Source of the DNA: Micromonospora humi
Lineage (GTDB): Bacteria > Actinomycetota > Actinomycetes > Mycobacteriales > Micromonosporaceae
Direction: 5' to 3'
DNA length: 64,000 bases
Assembly: GCF_900090105.1 (NCBI RefSeq)
Contig: NZ_FMDM01000008.1
Span: 62,001 to 126,000, forward strand
Below are positions 1 to 19,340 of this stretch, piece after piece (position 1 is the stretch's first letter; the number at the start of each line of letters is the position of its first letter). The translations under genes and the position numbers were made by a program. Below the pieces are notes generated by a model, which saw nothing but the letters and a program-made list of their open reading frames with translations, did not search any database and was not told the origin of the DNA.

Positions 1-1
1 G

Positions 2-10039
<10,038 letters not shown>

Positions 10040-10052
10040 GAGGACTCTCCTG

Positions 10053-11639
10053 ATGCCTGAGCAGACAGCCACGGAGCCCACCACCGCCGAGCGCATCGCC
10101 GCCCTGGACGCCCGGCACCGGCAGGTGGTGGAGACGGCCGAGGACCGGGCCCGGCAGAAGCAGCACCAGAAGGGCAAACTCACCGCCCGCGAGCGACTCG
10201 ACCTGCTCTTCGACAGCGGCTCGTTCGTGGAGCTCGACGAGTTCGTCCGGCACCGGTGCACCGAGTACGGCATGAGCGGCGACCGGCCGGACGGGGATGG
10301 TGTGATCACCGGCTACGGCACCGTCGACGGCCGGCAGGTCTGCGCGTTCTCCCAGGACTTCACGATCCTGGGCGGCAGCATGGGCGAGGCGTGCGGCGGC
10401 AAGGTCATGAAGCTCATGGACCTGGCCATGAAGATCGGCTGCCCGGTCGTCGGCATCAACGACTCCGGAGGCGCCCGGATCCAGGAGGGCGTGCTCTCGT
10501 TGGCGCACTACGCCGAGATCGGACGCCGCAACGTGCTCGCCTCGGGGGTGATCCCACAGATCTCGCTGATCATGGGACCGTGCGCCGGCGGCGCGGTGTA
10601 CTCGCCGGCGATGACCGACGTCACGGTGATGGTGCGCGACACCTCGTACATGTTCGTGACCGGTCCCGAGGTGGTCGCCGCGGTGATGGGGGAGCGCACC
10701 ACCCGCGACGAGCTGGGTGGCGCGGAGACCAACAGCGAGGTCGCCGGCAACGTGCACCACGTGGCCGACGACGAGCCGGCCGCGATCGCCTGGGTCCGTG
10801 ACCTGCTGGGCTACCTGCCCAGCAACAACCTCGAGGAGCCGCCGGTGTTCGCGCACGCCGGCGCGCCCGAGGTCACCGACCGCGACCGGCACCTGGACGG
10901 CATCATGCCGGACTCGGCGAACCGCACGTACGACATGGTCGAACTGATCGAGCGGGTCGTCGACGAGGACTCGCTGCTGCCGTTCCAGGAGTCGTTCGCG
11001 CCGAACATCATCTGCGCGCTGGCCTCGGTCGAGGGGCGCTCGGTCGGCGTGGTGGCCAACCAGCCCGGCCACCTGGCCGGCGCGATCGACCTGGACGCGT
11101 CGGTCAAGGCGGCCCGCTTCGTGCGGATGTGCGACGCGTTCCGGATCCCGATCCTCACCCTGGTCGACGTGCCCGGCTACCTGCCCGGCGTGCAGCAGGA
11201 ACGGATGGGCATCATCCGGCACGGCGCGAAGCTTCTGTACGCGTACTCCGAGGCCACCGTCCCGCTGGTGACCGTGGTGGTCGGCAAGGCGTACGGCGGC
11301 GGCTACGCGGTGATGGGCTCCAAGCACCTCGGCGCCGACATCAACCTCGCCTGGCCGACCGCGAAGATCGCGGTGATGGGCGCCGGCGGGGCGGTGCTGA
11401 TGCTCTACCGCAAGGCGCTGGCCACCGCCGAGGGCGCCGACCGCGAGCGCCTGCTGGCCAAGTACACCGAGGAGTACCGGCAACTGTTCGACTCGCCGTA
11501 CATCGCCGCCGAGCGGGGCTACGTCGACCGGGTGATCCGCCCGTCGCAGACCCGCCTGGAGGTGGCCCGCGCGCTGCGCGCGCTGCGACACAAGCGGGCT
11601 GAGCTGCCCGCGAAGCGGCACGGCAACATCCCGCTCTGA
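10053..11639 (+). CDS. Acyl-CoA carboxylase carboxyltransferase (beta) subunit
   Basis: A 528-residue biotin-dependent carboxyltransferase of the PccB/AccD family. It moves CO2 from carboxybiotin to an acyl-CoA to give malonyl-, methylmalonyl- or alkylmalonyl-CoA. The crotonase-like fold is shown by SGGARIQEG (about residues 138-146, first oxyanion hole) and GKAYGGGYAVM (about 411, second). Length is normal. The ATG follows GAGAGGA at 10037-10043, 13 bp after the PKS stop, so it is probably translated from the PKS transcript. Its likely partner is the alpha subunit at 17190, about 5.5 kb away, with exporter and starter genes between. Acyl specificity cannot be read from sequence by eye. Confidence 0.93.
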   Translation: MPEQTATEPTTAERIAALDARHRQVVETAEDRARQKQHQKGKLTARERLDLLFDSGSFVELDEFVRHRCTEYGMSGDRPDGDGVITGYGTVDGRQVCAFSQDFTILGGSMGEACGGKVMKLMDLAMKIGCPVVGINDSGGARIQEGVLSLAHYAEIGRRNVLASGVIPQISLIMGPCAGGAVYSPAMTDVTVMVRDTSYMFVTGPEVVAAVMGERTTRDELGGAETNSEVAGNVHHVADDEPAAIAWVRDLLGYLPSNNLEEPPVFAHAGAPEVTDRDRHLDGIMPDSANRTYDMVELIERVVDEDSLLPFQESFAPNIICALASVEGRSVGVVANQPGHLAGAIDLDASVKAARFVRMCDAFRIPILTLVDVPGYLPGVQQERMGIIRHGAKLLYAYSEATVPLVTVVVGKAYGGGYAVMGSKHLGADINLAWPTAKIAVMGAGGAVLMLYRKALATAEGADRERLLAKYTEEYRQLFDSPYIAAERGYVDRVIRPSQTRLEVARALRALRHKRAELPAKRHGNIPL

Positions 11640-11651
11640 CCGCCGCCACGC

Positions 11652-11692
11652 GGAAGAGGCCGCCACGCCCCGTCGGCGTGGCGGCCTCTTCC
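11652..11692. terminator. Bidirectional hairpin terminator between convergent genes
   Basis: Perfect 18-bp inverted repeat, arms 11652-11669 and 11675-11692 with a 5-nt loop, ending in CTCTTCC on one strand. It lies 12 bp after the carboxylase stop and 11 bp after the stop of the convergent permease gene, so it probably serves both. There is no T tract, as is common in actinomycetes. Confidence 0.85.
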
Positions 11693-11703
11693 GGTCAATT
11701 GCA

Positions 11704-12459
11704 TTACCGGATGCTGCGGGCGAACTGACGCGACGCCCAGACGACCGAGAGGGTGGTCAGGACCGTCAGGATGGCGAAGCTCTGCCAGACCACGGGCGTC
11801 TCCGGGCGCCCGGCGAACAGCTCGCGCATGCCCCGGACCACCCACGAGAACACGTTGAAGTCGGCCACGTTCTGCAGCCACACCGGGGCCAGCGCCAGCG
11901 GCAGCAGGATGCCGGAGAGCATCAGCAGCGGGTGCCCCACCGTGTTGATCAGCGGGCTCAGGATGCCCTCGGTCTTCAGCTTCAGCGCCGCCCCGTTGGA
12001 CAGCGCCGACATGCCGAGCGCGATCATGCCGACCAGCAGGAACCCGAGCAGCAGCTCGGGCAGGCGTACGGTCAGGCCGAACAGCATCGCGGTGACCGTC
12101 ACGATGGCGGCCTGGAACAGCAGGTTCGCGACGTCCTTCAGGGACCGGCCGAGCAGCAGCGCCACCGTGCTCATCGGCGTCACCCGGGCCCGCTCGATCA
12201 TGCCGGCCCGCAGCTCGACGAGCATGTTGAAGCCGGCGAACATGCCGCCGAAGATGGCCAGCAGCACCAGCAGGCCGGGCACGAACGTCGTGTACGCCGC
12301 CCCGGACGTCGGCGCGTTCAGCGCCCGCTGGAGCAGCGGCGCGAACAGGAACAGGTAGACCAGCGGATCCAGGATGCTGAGGAAGATCCAGATCGGGCTG
12401 CGGATGATCTGGCTGATCTGGCGGTGGAACACCAGCCAGGTGCCGCGGGCGACGTTCAT
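11704..12459 (-). CDS. ABC-2 type transporter permease (DrrB-like)
   Basis: A 251-residue integral membrane protein of the ABC-2/DrrB drug-exporter family, with about six hydrophobic segments (for example PIWIFLSILDPLVYLFLFAP near the N-terminus, and FVPGLLVLLAIFGGMFAGF). The conserved block GMIERARVTPMS after the second or third segment is typical of DrrB proteins. It pairs with the ATPase gene 16 bp upstream and is preceded by AAAGGGGG as Shine-Dalgarno. Position inside the cluster suggests export of the polyketide and self-protection, which is inference. Confidence 0.9.
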   Translation of the reverse strand: MNVARGTWLVFHRQISQIIRSPIWIFLSILDPLVYLFLFAPLLQRALNAPTSGAAYTTFVPGLLVLLAIFGGMFAGFNMLVELRAGMIERARVTPMSTVALLLGRSLKDVANLLFQAAIVTVTAMLFGLTVRLPELLLGFLLVGMIALGMSALSNGAALKLKTEGILSPLINTVGHPLLMLSGILLPLALAPVWLQNVADFNVFSWVVRGMRELFAGRPETPVVWQSFAILTVLTTLSVVWASRQFARSIR

Positions 12460-12475
12460 GGCGGCGGGCCCCCTT

Positions 12476-13429
12476 TCAGGCTGCGGTGAGCGAGCGGCCG
12501 GCTTTGGCCAGGAACACGTCGTCGAGCGACGGACGGTGCACCTCGATCGTGTCCGGCACGATGCCGGCGTCGTCGAGGTCGTGCAGGATCTTCGGCAGCA
12601 CCCGGTTGCCGGAGTCGACGAACAGGCGCAGCCCGTCGTCGGTGGATTCGAGCCGGGTCACGTAGGCGGCCCCCGTCATGATCTTCTCGGCGTCCGGGGT
12701 GCTGCCGTTCAGCCCGAGCGTGACCACGTCGCCGGCGACCTGACGCTTCAGCTCCTCCGGCGTGCCCTCCGCGACGACCTGTCCCTTCTCGACGATGGCC
12801 ACCCGGTCGCACAGGGCGTCGGCCTCCTCGAGGTAGTGGGTGGTGACGAGCACGGTCATGCCGTCGGCGCGCAGGCGCTCGATCTCGCCGCGGATGTCGG
12901 CCCGGCCGGCCGGGTCGAGACCGGCGGTCGGCTCGTCCAGGAACAGCACCCGGGGCTCGTTGATGAGGCCCATGGCGATGTCCACCCGCCGCCGCTGGCC
13001 GCCCGAGTAGGTCTTGCACCGCCGGTCGGCGTAGTCGGTGAGCTTGAACGTCTCCAGCGCCCGCGCGGCCCGCTCCCGGGCCTCGGCCTTGCCGATGCCG
13101 AACATCCGGGCCTGCAGGATGAGCTCCTCGCGGGCGGTCGAGTTGTCCGCGGTGCACCCGCCCTGCGAGACGTACCCGATGCGCCGGCGCACCTCGGCCG
13201 CCTCGGTGGCGAGGTCGGCGTCGGCGATGACGGCGCTGCCGCTGTCCGGCCGGATGAGGGTGGTGAGCATCCGGATCGTCGTGGTCTTGCCCGCGCCGTT
13301 CGAGCCGAGCAGGCCGAGCACCTGTCCTTTCTGGACGTCGAAGCTGACACCACGCACGGCGTCGACGTCGATGGTCTTCCGCCCGAAGCGGATCCGGTAC
13401 GACTTGCGCAGTTCGTTGACCTCGATCAT
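12476..13429 (-). CDS. ABC transporter ATP-binding protein (DrrA-like)
   Basis: Cytoplasmic nucleotide-binding subunit for the adjacent permease. Walker A GSNGAGKTT, Q-loop YVSQGG, signature YSGGQRRR, Walker B RVLFLDEP and the switch TTHYLEE are all present. A C-terminal extension of about 90 residues after the ABC core matches DrrA-type exporters. I chose the ATG at 13429 (MIEVNELRKSY, 317 residues) because GGGAG stands seven bases upstream. A longer frame reaches 13477, but those 16 residues are not family-like. It reads away from the thioesterase gene. Confidence 0.92.
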   Translation of the reverse strand: MIEVNELRKSYRIRFGRKTIDVDAVRGVSFDVQKGQVLGLLGSNGAGKTTTIRMLTTLIRPDSGSAVIADADLATEAAEVRRRIGYVSQGGCTADNSTAREELILQARMFGIGKAEARERAARALETFKLTDYADRRCKTYSGGQRRRVDIAMGLINEPRVLFLDEPTAGLDPAGRADIRGEIERLRADGMTVLVTTHYLEEADALCDRVAIVEKGQVVAEGTPEELKRQVAGDVVTLGLNGSTPDAEKIMTGAAYVTRLESTDDGLRLFVDSGNRVLPKILHDLDDAGIVPDTIEVHRPSLDDVFLAKAGRSLTAA

Positions 13430-13646
13430 GTCTACTCCCAAGCGGTGGCAAGGCACGGATGCGCCACACCTGTCCATGCTCGGGGTGGGCGTGCGGTGCG
13501 GTAACCCGTAGGCCGCCCCCTACTGACCCGAGACTGCGGGCGGGCACTTCCGGATCTCTTGCGTCCGCTGTCGGCGCGTGAGGATCCTCGTCCTCACATC
13601 GAGGGTCCCGCCCGACGGGGCCCGGCCGACGTGAGGGGCGACCAGC
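13430..13646. promoter_or_regulatory. Divergent promoter region, exporter versus thioesterase operons
   Basis: A 217-bp gap between two outward-facing transcription units. It contains inverted repeat GTGAGGA (13578-13584) / TCCTCAC (13591-13597), overlapping the palindrome GAGGATCCTC (13580-13589), about 50-70 bp before the thioesterase start. These are operator candidates; no convincing -35/-10 pair was recognised. The thioesterase Shine-Dalgarno GAGGGG lies near its start. Confidence 0.45.
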
Positions 13647-14417
13647 ATGACCGACGACGACGCGGGCCTGTGGATCCGGGAGTACCACCCGGCCGCGCCC
13701 GGCAGTGTCCAGCTCGTGTGCCTGCCGCACGCCGGTGGCTCGGCGAGCTACTACTTCCCGGTGTCCCGGGCCCTGGCCCCCGAGGTCGAGGTGCTGGCGA
13801 TCCAGTACCCGGGTCGGCAGGACCGCCGGCACGAACCGCTGGTGCGGGACCTGCCCGAGCTGGCCCGACGGGTGCACGCGGTGCTGCGCCCGCGGACGGA
13901 CCGGCCGCTGGCGCTGTTCGGGCACAGCATGGGCGCGAGCCTCGCCTTCGAGGTGGCCCGCCTGCTGGAGTCCCAGGACGGGGTGACCCCGGCGGTGGTG
14001 TTCGCCTCCGGCCGGCGGGCGCCGTCGCGGGTCCGCGACGAGCGGGTGCACCAGCTCGACGACCGCGGCCTCATCGCCGACGTGCGCCGGCTCAGCGGCA
14101 CCGAGGGCGGCCTGCTCGGCGACGACGAGGTGCTGCGGATGATCCTGCCGGCCATCCGCGCCGACTACACGGCCGCGGAGACCTACCGGTACGTGCCCGG
14201 CCCGCCGCTGTCGGCGCCGATCACCGCGTTCACCGGCGAGAGCGACAGCAAGGCCACGGTCGACGAGGTGCGGTCCTGGCAGGACCACACCACCGGCCCG
14301 TTCGACCTGCACACCTACTCCGGCGGCCACTTCTTCCTCAACCGGCACCAGGCCGCGGTGCTCTCCATCATCCGGACGCAGCTCGCGGGCGTGCGGGCCG
14401 GTTCGCGCACCGCCTGA
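13647..14417 (+). CDS. Type II thioesterase
   Basis: A 256-residue alpha/beta hydrolase of the type II (discrete, editing) thioesterase family associated with PKS/NRPS. It removes stalled or wrong acyl groups from ACPs. Visible motifs are CLPHAGGSA near the N-terminus (oxyanion region), GHSMG nucleophile Ser at about residue 93, and GGHFFL with the catalytic His near the C-terminus. Length is normal. GAGGGG precedes the ATG. It is followed 34 bp later by the acyl-AMP ligase, so the two are one operon. Because the visible PKS lacks an integrated thioesterase, a release role is possible but not shown. Confidence 0.93.
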   Translation: MTDDDAGLWIREYHPAAPGSVQLVCLPHAGGSASYYFPVSRALAPEVEVLAIQYPGRQDRRHEPLVRDLPELARRVHAVLRPRTDRPLALFGHSMGASLAFEVARLLESQDGVTPAVVFASGRRAPSRVRDERVHQLDDRGLIADVRRLSGTEGGLLGDDEVLRMILPAIRADYTAAETYRYVPGPPLSAPITAFTGESDSKATVDEVRSWQDHTTGPFDLHTYSGGHFFLNRHQAAVLSIIRTQLAGVRAGSRTA

Positions 14418-14451
14418 CCCGGCACCACCGCGGAGCGGAAGAGGGATCGAC

Positions 14452-16191
14452 ATGACCGACACGATCACGACGACCACGTCGCCCGACCTGGCCACGATGC
14501 TGGCCCGGCGCGCGGCGGAGACGCCGGACACGGTGGCGTACTCGATGGTCCGGCCCACCGGCCGCCCGCGGGACGACGAGCTGACGTACGGCGATCTGGA
14601 GATCGCCGCCCGGGCCCGGGCGGCCGCCATGGCCGACCGTGACCTGGGCGGGCGGACGGCGGTGATGCTCTACCCGTCCGGTCTCGAGTTCCCCCGGGCG
14701 CTGCTCGGCGCCCAGCTGGCCCGGGTGCGCGCCGCTCCGGTGAAGGTGCCCAACCGGCGCAGCGGCCTGCTGCGGGTGCGGGCGGTCGCGGACGACGCCG
14801 GGGCGACCACGATCCTGACCACGGCGGCGGTCCGGGACCAGCTCGTCGCGCAGTTCGGCGACGCGCCGGAGCTGTCCGGCCTGTCCTGGCTGTGCACCGA
14901 CACGGTCGCGGACGAGGTCGCGTCGGCCTGGTCGCCGCGGATCATCGTGCCGGACGACGTGGCGATGCTGCAGTACACCTCCGGCTCGACCGGCATGCCC
15001 AAGGGCGTCGTGGTCAGCCACCGGAACTTCTGCGCGAACGCCGAGGACCTGGCCCGGCGCTGGCCGGTCGCCGACGGCGGCCGGGTGGTCTCCTGGCTGC
15101 CGCTCTTCCACGACATGGGGCTGCTGTTCGGCATCGTGATGCCGCTGTGGTCGGGGGCGCCGGCGCACCTGATGGCGCCGGACGACTTCGTCCGCCGCCC
15201 GCTGGGCTGGCTGGAGGCGATCGCGGAGCTGCGCGGCACGCACACCGCCGCGCCGAACCTGGCGTACGAGCTGTGCGCTCGGGCGGCCGTCGACGCCCGG
15301 CCCGACCTGGACCTGTCCTGCCTGCGGGCGACGATCAGCGGGTCGGAGCCGGTGCGGTGGGACACGGTGCAGCGGTTCGCCGCGGCGTTCGCGCCGTACG
15401 GGCTGGAGCGGTCGTCGATCAGCCCCGGTTACGGCCTGGCCGAGAACACGTTGAAGGTGTCGGGCAGCCGGTCGACCGACCAGCCCCGGGCGCGGTGGCT
15501 CTCCGCCGCGGCGCTCGCCGACCGGAAGGTCGTGGGTGTGGCCCCGGACGACCCGGACGCGACGGCGGTGGTCAGCTGCGGTCCGGCCGACGGGCTGACC
15601 GAGGTGACGATCGTCGACCCGGGCAGCCGTACCCGCTGCCCGGACGAGACCATCGGCGAGATCTGGCTGTCCGGCCCCTGCGTGGCCCAGGGCTACTGGC
15701 AGCGTCCGGTCGAGACCGCGGAGACGTTCGAGGCCACGCTCGCCGACGGCGACCCGGCGCTGCGCTACCTGCGCACCGGTGACCTCGGCTTCGTCTCCGA
15801 CGGCGAGTTGTTCGTCGCCGGGCGGCTCAAGGACGTCATCATCCGGTTCGGCCGCAACTACTATCCGCAGGACCTCGAGCAGACCACCGAGACCTGCGCC
15901 CCCGGGCTGCAACCGTCGTGCTCGGCAGCCTTCGCGGTGGACGGCGGCGCCACCGAGAACCTGGTCGTGGTGGTGGAGGTGAACGGCCGGATCCTGCGCG
16001 ACACCCCGGCCGAGCAGCTCACCGCGGCCGTCCGGGCGACAGTGGAGGCGCGGCACGGGATCCCGGTCGCCGAGGTCGTGCTCATCCGCCGTGGCACGCT
16101 GCCCCGCACCACCAGCGGCAAGGTGCAACGGCGGGCCTGCCGGGCCGCCTACCTCGACGGCACCCTGGCCCGGATCGGGTCCGGCTCGTGA
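14452..16191 (+). CDS. Fatty acyl-AMP ligase (FAAL) / acyl-CoA synthetase homologue
   Basis: A 579-residue ANL-family adenylating enzyme. It should activate a carboxylic acid as acyl-AMP and load it onto an ACP or CoA. Motifs are YTSGSTGMPKG (about residue 177), LPLFHDMGL, YGLAENTL, RTGDLGF, GRLKDVIIRFGRNYYPQDLE and, near the end, TTSGKVQRR with the catalytic Lys. The HDMGL and NYYPQDLE blocks are those of the FAAL branch rather than classical acyl-CoA ligases. No ACP domain is fused. It starts 34 bp after the thioesterase and overlaps the next start by 4 bp. The likely role is starter-unit activation. Confidence 0.9.
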   Translation: MTDTITTTTSPDLATMLARRAAETPDTVAYSMVRPTGRPRDDELTYGDLEIAARARAAAMADRDLGGRTAVMLYPSGLEFPRALLGAQLARVRAAPVKVPNRRSGLLRVRAVADDAGATTILTTAAVRDQLVAQFGDAPELSGLSWLCTDTVADEVASAWSPRIIVPDDVAMLQYTSGSTGMPKGVVVSHRNFCANAEDLARRWPVADGGRVVSWLPLFHDMGLLFGIVMPLWSGAPAHLMAPDDFVRRPLGWLEAIAELRGTHTAAPNLAYELCARAAVDARPDLDLSCLRATISGSEPVRWDTVQRFAAAFAPYGLERSSISPGYGLAENTLKVSGSRSTDQPRARWLSAAALADRKVVGVAPDDPDATAVVSCGPADGLTEVTIVDPGSRTRCPDETIGEIWLSGPCVAQGYWQRPVETAETFEATLADGDPALRYLRTGDLGFVSDGELFVAGRLKDVIIRFGRNYYPQDLEQTTETCAPGLQPSCSAAFAVDGGATENLVVVVEVNGRILRDTPAEQLTAAVRATVEARHGIPVAEVVLIRRGTLPRTTSGKVQRRACRAAYLDGTLARIGSGS

Positions 16192-17159
16192 CCGGCAGCC
16201 GGATCCGCGGCGTCGGCGCCTACCGACCGGCCCGGATCGTGCACAACGACGAGATCTGCGGCCCGATCGACTCCACCGACGAGTGGATCCGGCAGCGTTC
16301 GGGCATCGTCAGTCGCCGGTTCGCCGGCCCGGACGACACCGTGGTCAGCATGGCGACGCGGGCCGCCGACGGCGCGCTGCGCCACGCCGGGGTGACCGCG
16401 GAGAGCATCGACGTCGTCATCGTGGCGACGATGTCCTACCTGTACCAGTCGCCGGCGGCCGGCCCGCAGGTGGCGGACCTGCTCGGCGCGCACCGGGCGG
16501 CCGCCTTCGACCTCGGCGCGGCCTGCGCCGGGTTCTGCTCGGCGCTGGCCGTCGCCGACGGGCTGGTGAGCAGCGGCTCGGCCGGCCGGGTGCTGGTCAT
16601 CGGGTCGGAGCGGATGACCGACATCATCGACCCCAAGGACCGGTCCACCGCCTTCCTGTTCGCCGACGGCGCCGGCGCGGTGGTGGTCGAGTCGTCCGGC
16701 AGCCGCGGCATCCACCGGGTGGTCTGGGGCGCCGACGGCGCGCGCAGCGGCGTCATCGGCCACGAGGGCTCCTGGGCCCGCACCCGCGACGACCCGGGCT
16801 TCTGGCCGGTGATGCGGATGGCCGGGCCGGAGGTCTTCCGCTGGGCGATCTCCGAGGTGGCGCCGGTCGCCGGCGAGGCGGTGCGGGCCGCCGGCCTGAC
16901 CGTCGACGACCTGGCGGCCTTCGTGCCGCACCAGGCCAACGTGCGCATCATCGACCGGATCGCCGGCTCGCTGGGCCTGCCGGCGAGCGTGGTGGTCGCG
17001 CGCGACGTGGAGCACTCCGGCAACACCTCCGCCGCGTCGATCCCGCTGGCCATGGAGGCGCTGGTCAGCGCCGGCCGGGTGCCGTCCGGCGGCCTGGCGC
17101 TGCTGTCCGGGTTCGGCGCCGGCCTGACCCACGCCTCGCTGGTGGCCCGGCTGCCCTGA
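16188..17159 (+). CDS. 3-oxoacyl-ACP synthase III (FabH-like, KASIII)
   Basis: A 323-residue KASIII-family thiolase-fold enzyme. The triad is intact: Cys in LGAACAGFCSAL, His in VPHQANVRI and Asn in EHSGNTSAAS. The frame stays open far upstream, but the N-terminus TGSRIRGVGAYRP fits FabH when translation starts at the GTG at 16188, which overlaps the FAAL stop as GTGA and implies translational coupling. It may condense the activated starter with malonyl-ACP, or transfer an acyl group. KASIII homologues in such clusters do both. It is followed 30 bp later by the carboxylase alpha gene. Confidence 0.92.
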   Translation: MTGSRIRGVGAYRPARIVHNDEICGPIDSTDEWIRQRSGIVSRRFAGPDDTVVSMATRAADGALRHAGVTAESIDVVIVATMSYLYQSPAAGPQVADLLGAHRAAAFDLGAACAGFCSALAVADGLVSSGSAGRVLVIGSERMTDIIDPKDRSTAFLFADGAGAVVVESSGSRGIHRVVWGADGARSGVIGHEGSWARTRDDPGFWPVMRMAGPEVFRWAISEVAPVAGEAVRAAGLTVDDLAAFVPHQANVRIIDRIAGSLGLPASVVVARDVEHSGNTSAASIPLAMEALVSAGRVPSGGLALLSGFGAGLTHASLVARLP

Positions 17160-17189
17160 GGGCCGGGGTGTGAAAAGGAGCTGACCCAC

Positions 17190-18953
17190 GTGCACACGGT
17201 CCTCATCGCCAACCGCGGCGAGATAGCGGTCCGGATCGTCCGCGCCTGCCGCGACGCGGGCCTGCGCAGCGTCGCCGTCTATGCCGACAGCGACCGCGAC
17301 GCCCGGCACGTCCGGCTGGCCGACGAGGCGTACGCGCTCGACGGCGACACCGCGCCCGAGTCGTACCTGCGGATCGACAAGCTGCTCGCCGTCGCGGCGA
17401 CCGCCGGCGCCGACGCGGTCCACCCCGGGTACGGCTTCCTGTCGGAGAACGCCGACTTCGCCCAGGCGGTCGTCGACGCCGGCCTGACCTGGATCGGGCC
17501 GTCGCCGGCGGCGATCCGGGTCCTCGGCGACAAGGTGTCGGCGCGGCACATCGCCGAGCAGGCCGGCGCCCCGCTGGTCCCGGGCACCGCGGAGCCGGCG
17601 CGGGACGCGGCCGAGATCGTGGCGTTCGCCGAACGCTTCGGCCTGCCGGTCGCCATCAAGGCGGCCTTCGGCGGCGGTGGCCGAGGGCTGAAGGTGGCCC
17701 GGACCGTGGCCGAGATCCCGGAGCTGTTCGAGTCGGCGACCCGGGAGGCGGTCGCGGCGTTCGGCCGGGGCGAGTGCTTCGCCGAGCGCTATCTCGACCG
17801 GCCGCGCCACGTGGAGGCCCAGGTGCTGGCCGATCAGCACGGCGCGGTCGTGGTCGTCGGCACCCGTGACTGCTCGTTGCAGCGGCGGCACCAGAAGCTG
17901 GTCGAGGAGGCGCCCGCGCCGTTCCTGACCGATGCCCAGCGCGACCGGATCCACGCCTCGGCCAAGGCGATCTGCCGGGCGGCCGGCTATCACGGCGCGG
18001 GCACGGTGGAGTACCTGGTCGGTACGGACGGCACGATCTCGTTCCTCGAGGTGAACACCCGGCTCCAGGTGGAGCATCCGGTCAGCGAGGAGACCAGCGG
18101 CGTCGATCTGGTCCGCGAGCAGTTCCGGATCGCCGACGGCGAGCGGCTGCGGTTCGACGCCGACCCGCCGCCGCGCGGGCACGCGATCGAGTTCCGGATC
18201 AACGGCGAGGACCCGGGCCGCGGCTTCCTGCCGGCACCCGGCGTGGTCTCGGCGGTGACATGGCCGGACGGGCCGGGCGTGCGGGTGGACGCCGGCATCG
18301 GGGCGGGCAGCGTCGTCGGCGGGAACTTCGACTCGCTGCTGGCCAAGGTGATCGTCACCGGCGAGACCCGGGCCGAGGCGCTGGCGCGCTCCCGACGGGT
18401 GCTTGACGAACTGGTCGTGGACGGGCTGGCGACAGTGCTGCCGTTCCACCGCGCGGTGGTCCGTGATCCCGCGTTCACCGACGAGCCGTTCCGGGTGCAC
18501 ACCCGGTGGATCGAGTCGGAGTGGGACAACGACGTACCCCCGTTCGCCGGCGGCGTGACGGCACCGCCCGCGCTCGAGCGCCCGAGCCTGGTGGTCGAGA
18601 TCGACGGCCGGCGGCACGAGGTCACGCTGCCCGCCGGATTCGCCGGTCTCGCCACGGCGGCACCGGCCGGGTCCACGGCGTCGCCGCCTCGGCCGCGTCG
18701 GCGGGCCGGCGGCGGACGCGCCCAGCCGGCGGTGGTCGACGGTGACGCGTTGACCAGCCCGATGCAGGGCACCGTGGTGAAGCTGGCGGTCACGGAGGGT
18801 GACACGGTGGTTGCGGGGGATCTGGTCGCGGTCATCGAGGCGATGAAGATGGAACAGCCGTTGCACGCCCACAAGTCGGGCGTCGTGACCGGTCTGGCCG
18901 TCGCCATCGGACAGACGCTCTCCGCCGGCACGGCCGTCTGCCTGCTCGTCTGA
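17190..18953 (+). CDS. Acyl-CoA carboxylase alpha subunit (biotin carboxylase plus BCCP)
   Basis: A 587-residue AccA/PccA-type protein. Its N-terminal biotin carboxylase/ATP-grasp region has [29 protein letters not shown] (about 161-168) and [11 protein letters not shown] (about 287). Its C-terminal biotinyl domain has EAMKMEQ (about 550-556), where the Lys carries biotin. A Pro/Arg/Gly-rich linker separates the two. The GTG start follows AAGGAG. With the beta subunit at 10053 it would form a complete carboxylase supplying methylmalonyl-CoA or a substituted malonyl-CoA. It is the last gene of the thioesterase-FAAL-KASIII operon. Confidence 0.94.
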   Translation: MHTVLIANRGEIAVRIVRACRDAGLRSVAVYADSDRDARHVRLADEAYALDGDTAPESYLRIDKLLAVAATAGADAVHPGYGFLSENADFAQAVVDAGLTWIGPSPAAIRVLGDKVSARHIAEQAGAPLVPGTAEPARDAAEIVAFAERFGLPVAIKAAFGGGGRGLKVARTVAEIPELFESATREAVAAFGRGECFAERYLDRPRHVEAQVLADQHGAVVVVGTRDCSLQRRHQKLVEEAPAPFLTDAQRDRIHASAKAICRAAGYHGAGTVEYLVGTDGTISFLEVNTRLQVEHPVSEETSGVDLVREQFRIADGERLRFDADPPPRGHAIEFRINGEDPGRGFLPAPGVVSAVTWPDGPGVRVDAGIGAGSVVGGNFDSLLAKVIVTGETRAEALARSRRVLDELVVDGLATVLPFHRAVVRDPAFTDEPFRVHTRWIESEWDNDVPPFAGGVTAPPALERPSLVVEIDGRRHEVTLPAGFAGLATAAPAGSTASPPRPRRRAGGGRAQPAVVDGDALTSPMQGTVVKLAVTEGDTVVAGDLVAVIEAMKMEQPLHAHKSGVVTGLAVAIGQTLSAGTAVCLLV

Positions 18954-18972
18954 GGCGCACCGGCCGGCAAAT

Positions 18973-19004
18973 CCCCGAACGTCGCGCGGATCCGCGTTTC
19001 GGGG
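18973..19004 (+). terminator. Possible terminator of the starter/carboxylase operon
   Basis: Outer arms CCCCGAA (18973-18979) and TTCGGGG (18998-19004) enclose a 12-bp perfect palindrome CGCGGATCCGCG (18985-18996), 20 bp after the carboxylase stop. The two elements form one extended imperfect hairpin. It could equally be a protein-binding site. Confidence 0.4.
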
Positions 19005-19340
19005 TACGCGTCGGCAAAATTCCTTCGGCGTATCAAACCGGAGGGAGTGGACGAAAGAGTCGCGTCGAATCGACGCAGCAAACGCATCGATCGGCGCGAC
19101 TATCGGGAGAACGGCCATTTGTCGCGACCCGAAGGGTGGCGATCGTCAGCCCGGCTGGCACCGGCGGGAATGCTTTCGTAGGCTCGGTGGAGACACCTGG
19201 GGGCCAGAGCAATGTGGACGAAGTGGCAGTTTTGTTTATTGTTCTACGACCCTACCGGCGGGCGATCGCGGGGTGAACGAAAGGTTACGGGCATCGAGGC
19301 CGTGACCTGCTCCGCACTCGTTGGAGCGTAGGGGGCGCAC
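19005..19340 (+). promoter_or_regulatory. Upstream region of the SARP regulator gene
   Basis: Non-coding stretch of about 336 bp before the regulator. It is less GC-rich than its surroundings, especially 19224-19246 (TTTTGTTTATTGTTCTACG), which is the likeliest promoter zone. Two TCGA heptads, TCGAATC at 19065 and TCGATCG at 19087, are 22 bp apart on the same strand, the spacing of alternate SARP repeats, but the middle repeat is missing. TAGGGGG precedes the GTG start. Confidence 0.4.

Noticed and set aside
19065..19093. Two TCGA heptads 22 bp apart upstream of the SARP gene, as an autoregulatory SARP site
   Set aside because: The middle repeat is absent and TCGA is frequent in this DNA, so it is noted only within the upstream-region entry.
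19211..19330. 39-codon ORF (MWTKWQFCLL...) just before the SARP gene, with a TTA codon
   Set aside because: Poor ribosome-binding spacing and it spans the AT-rich patch most likely to be the promoter. It could be a leader but there is no supporting signal.
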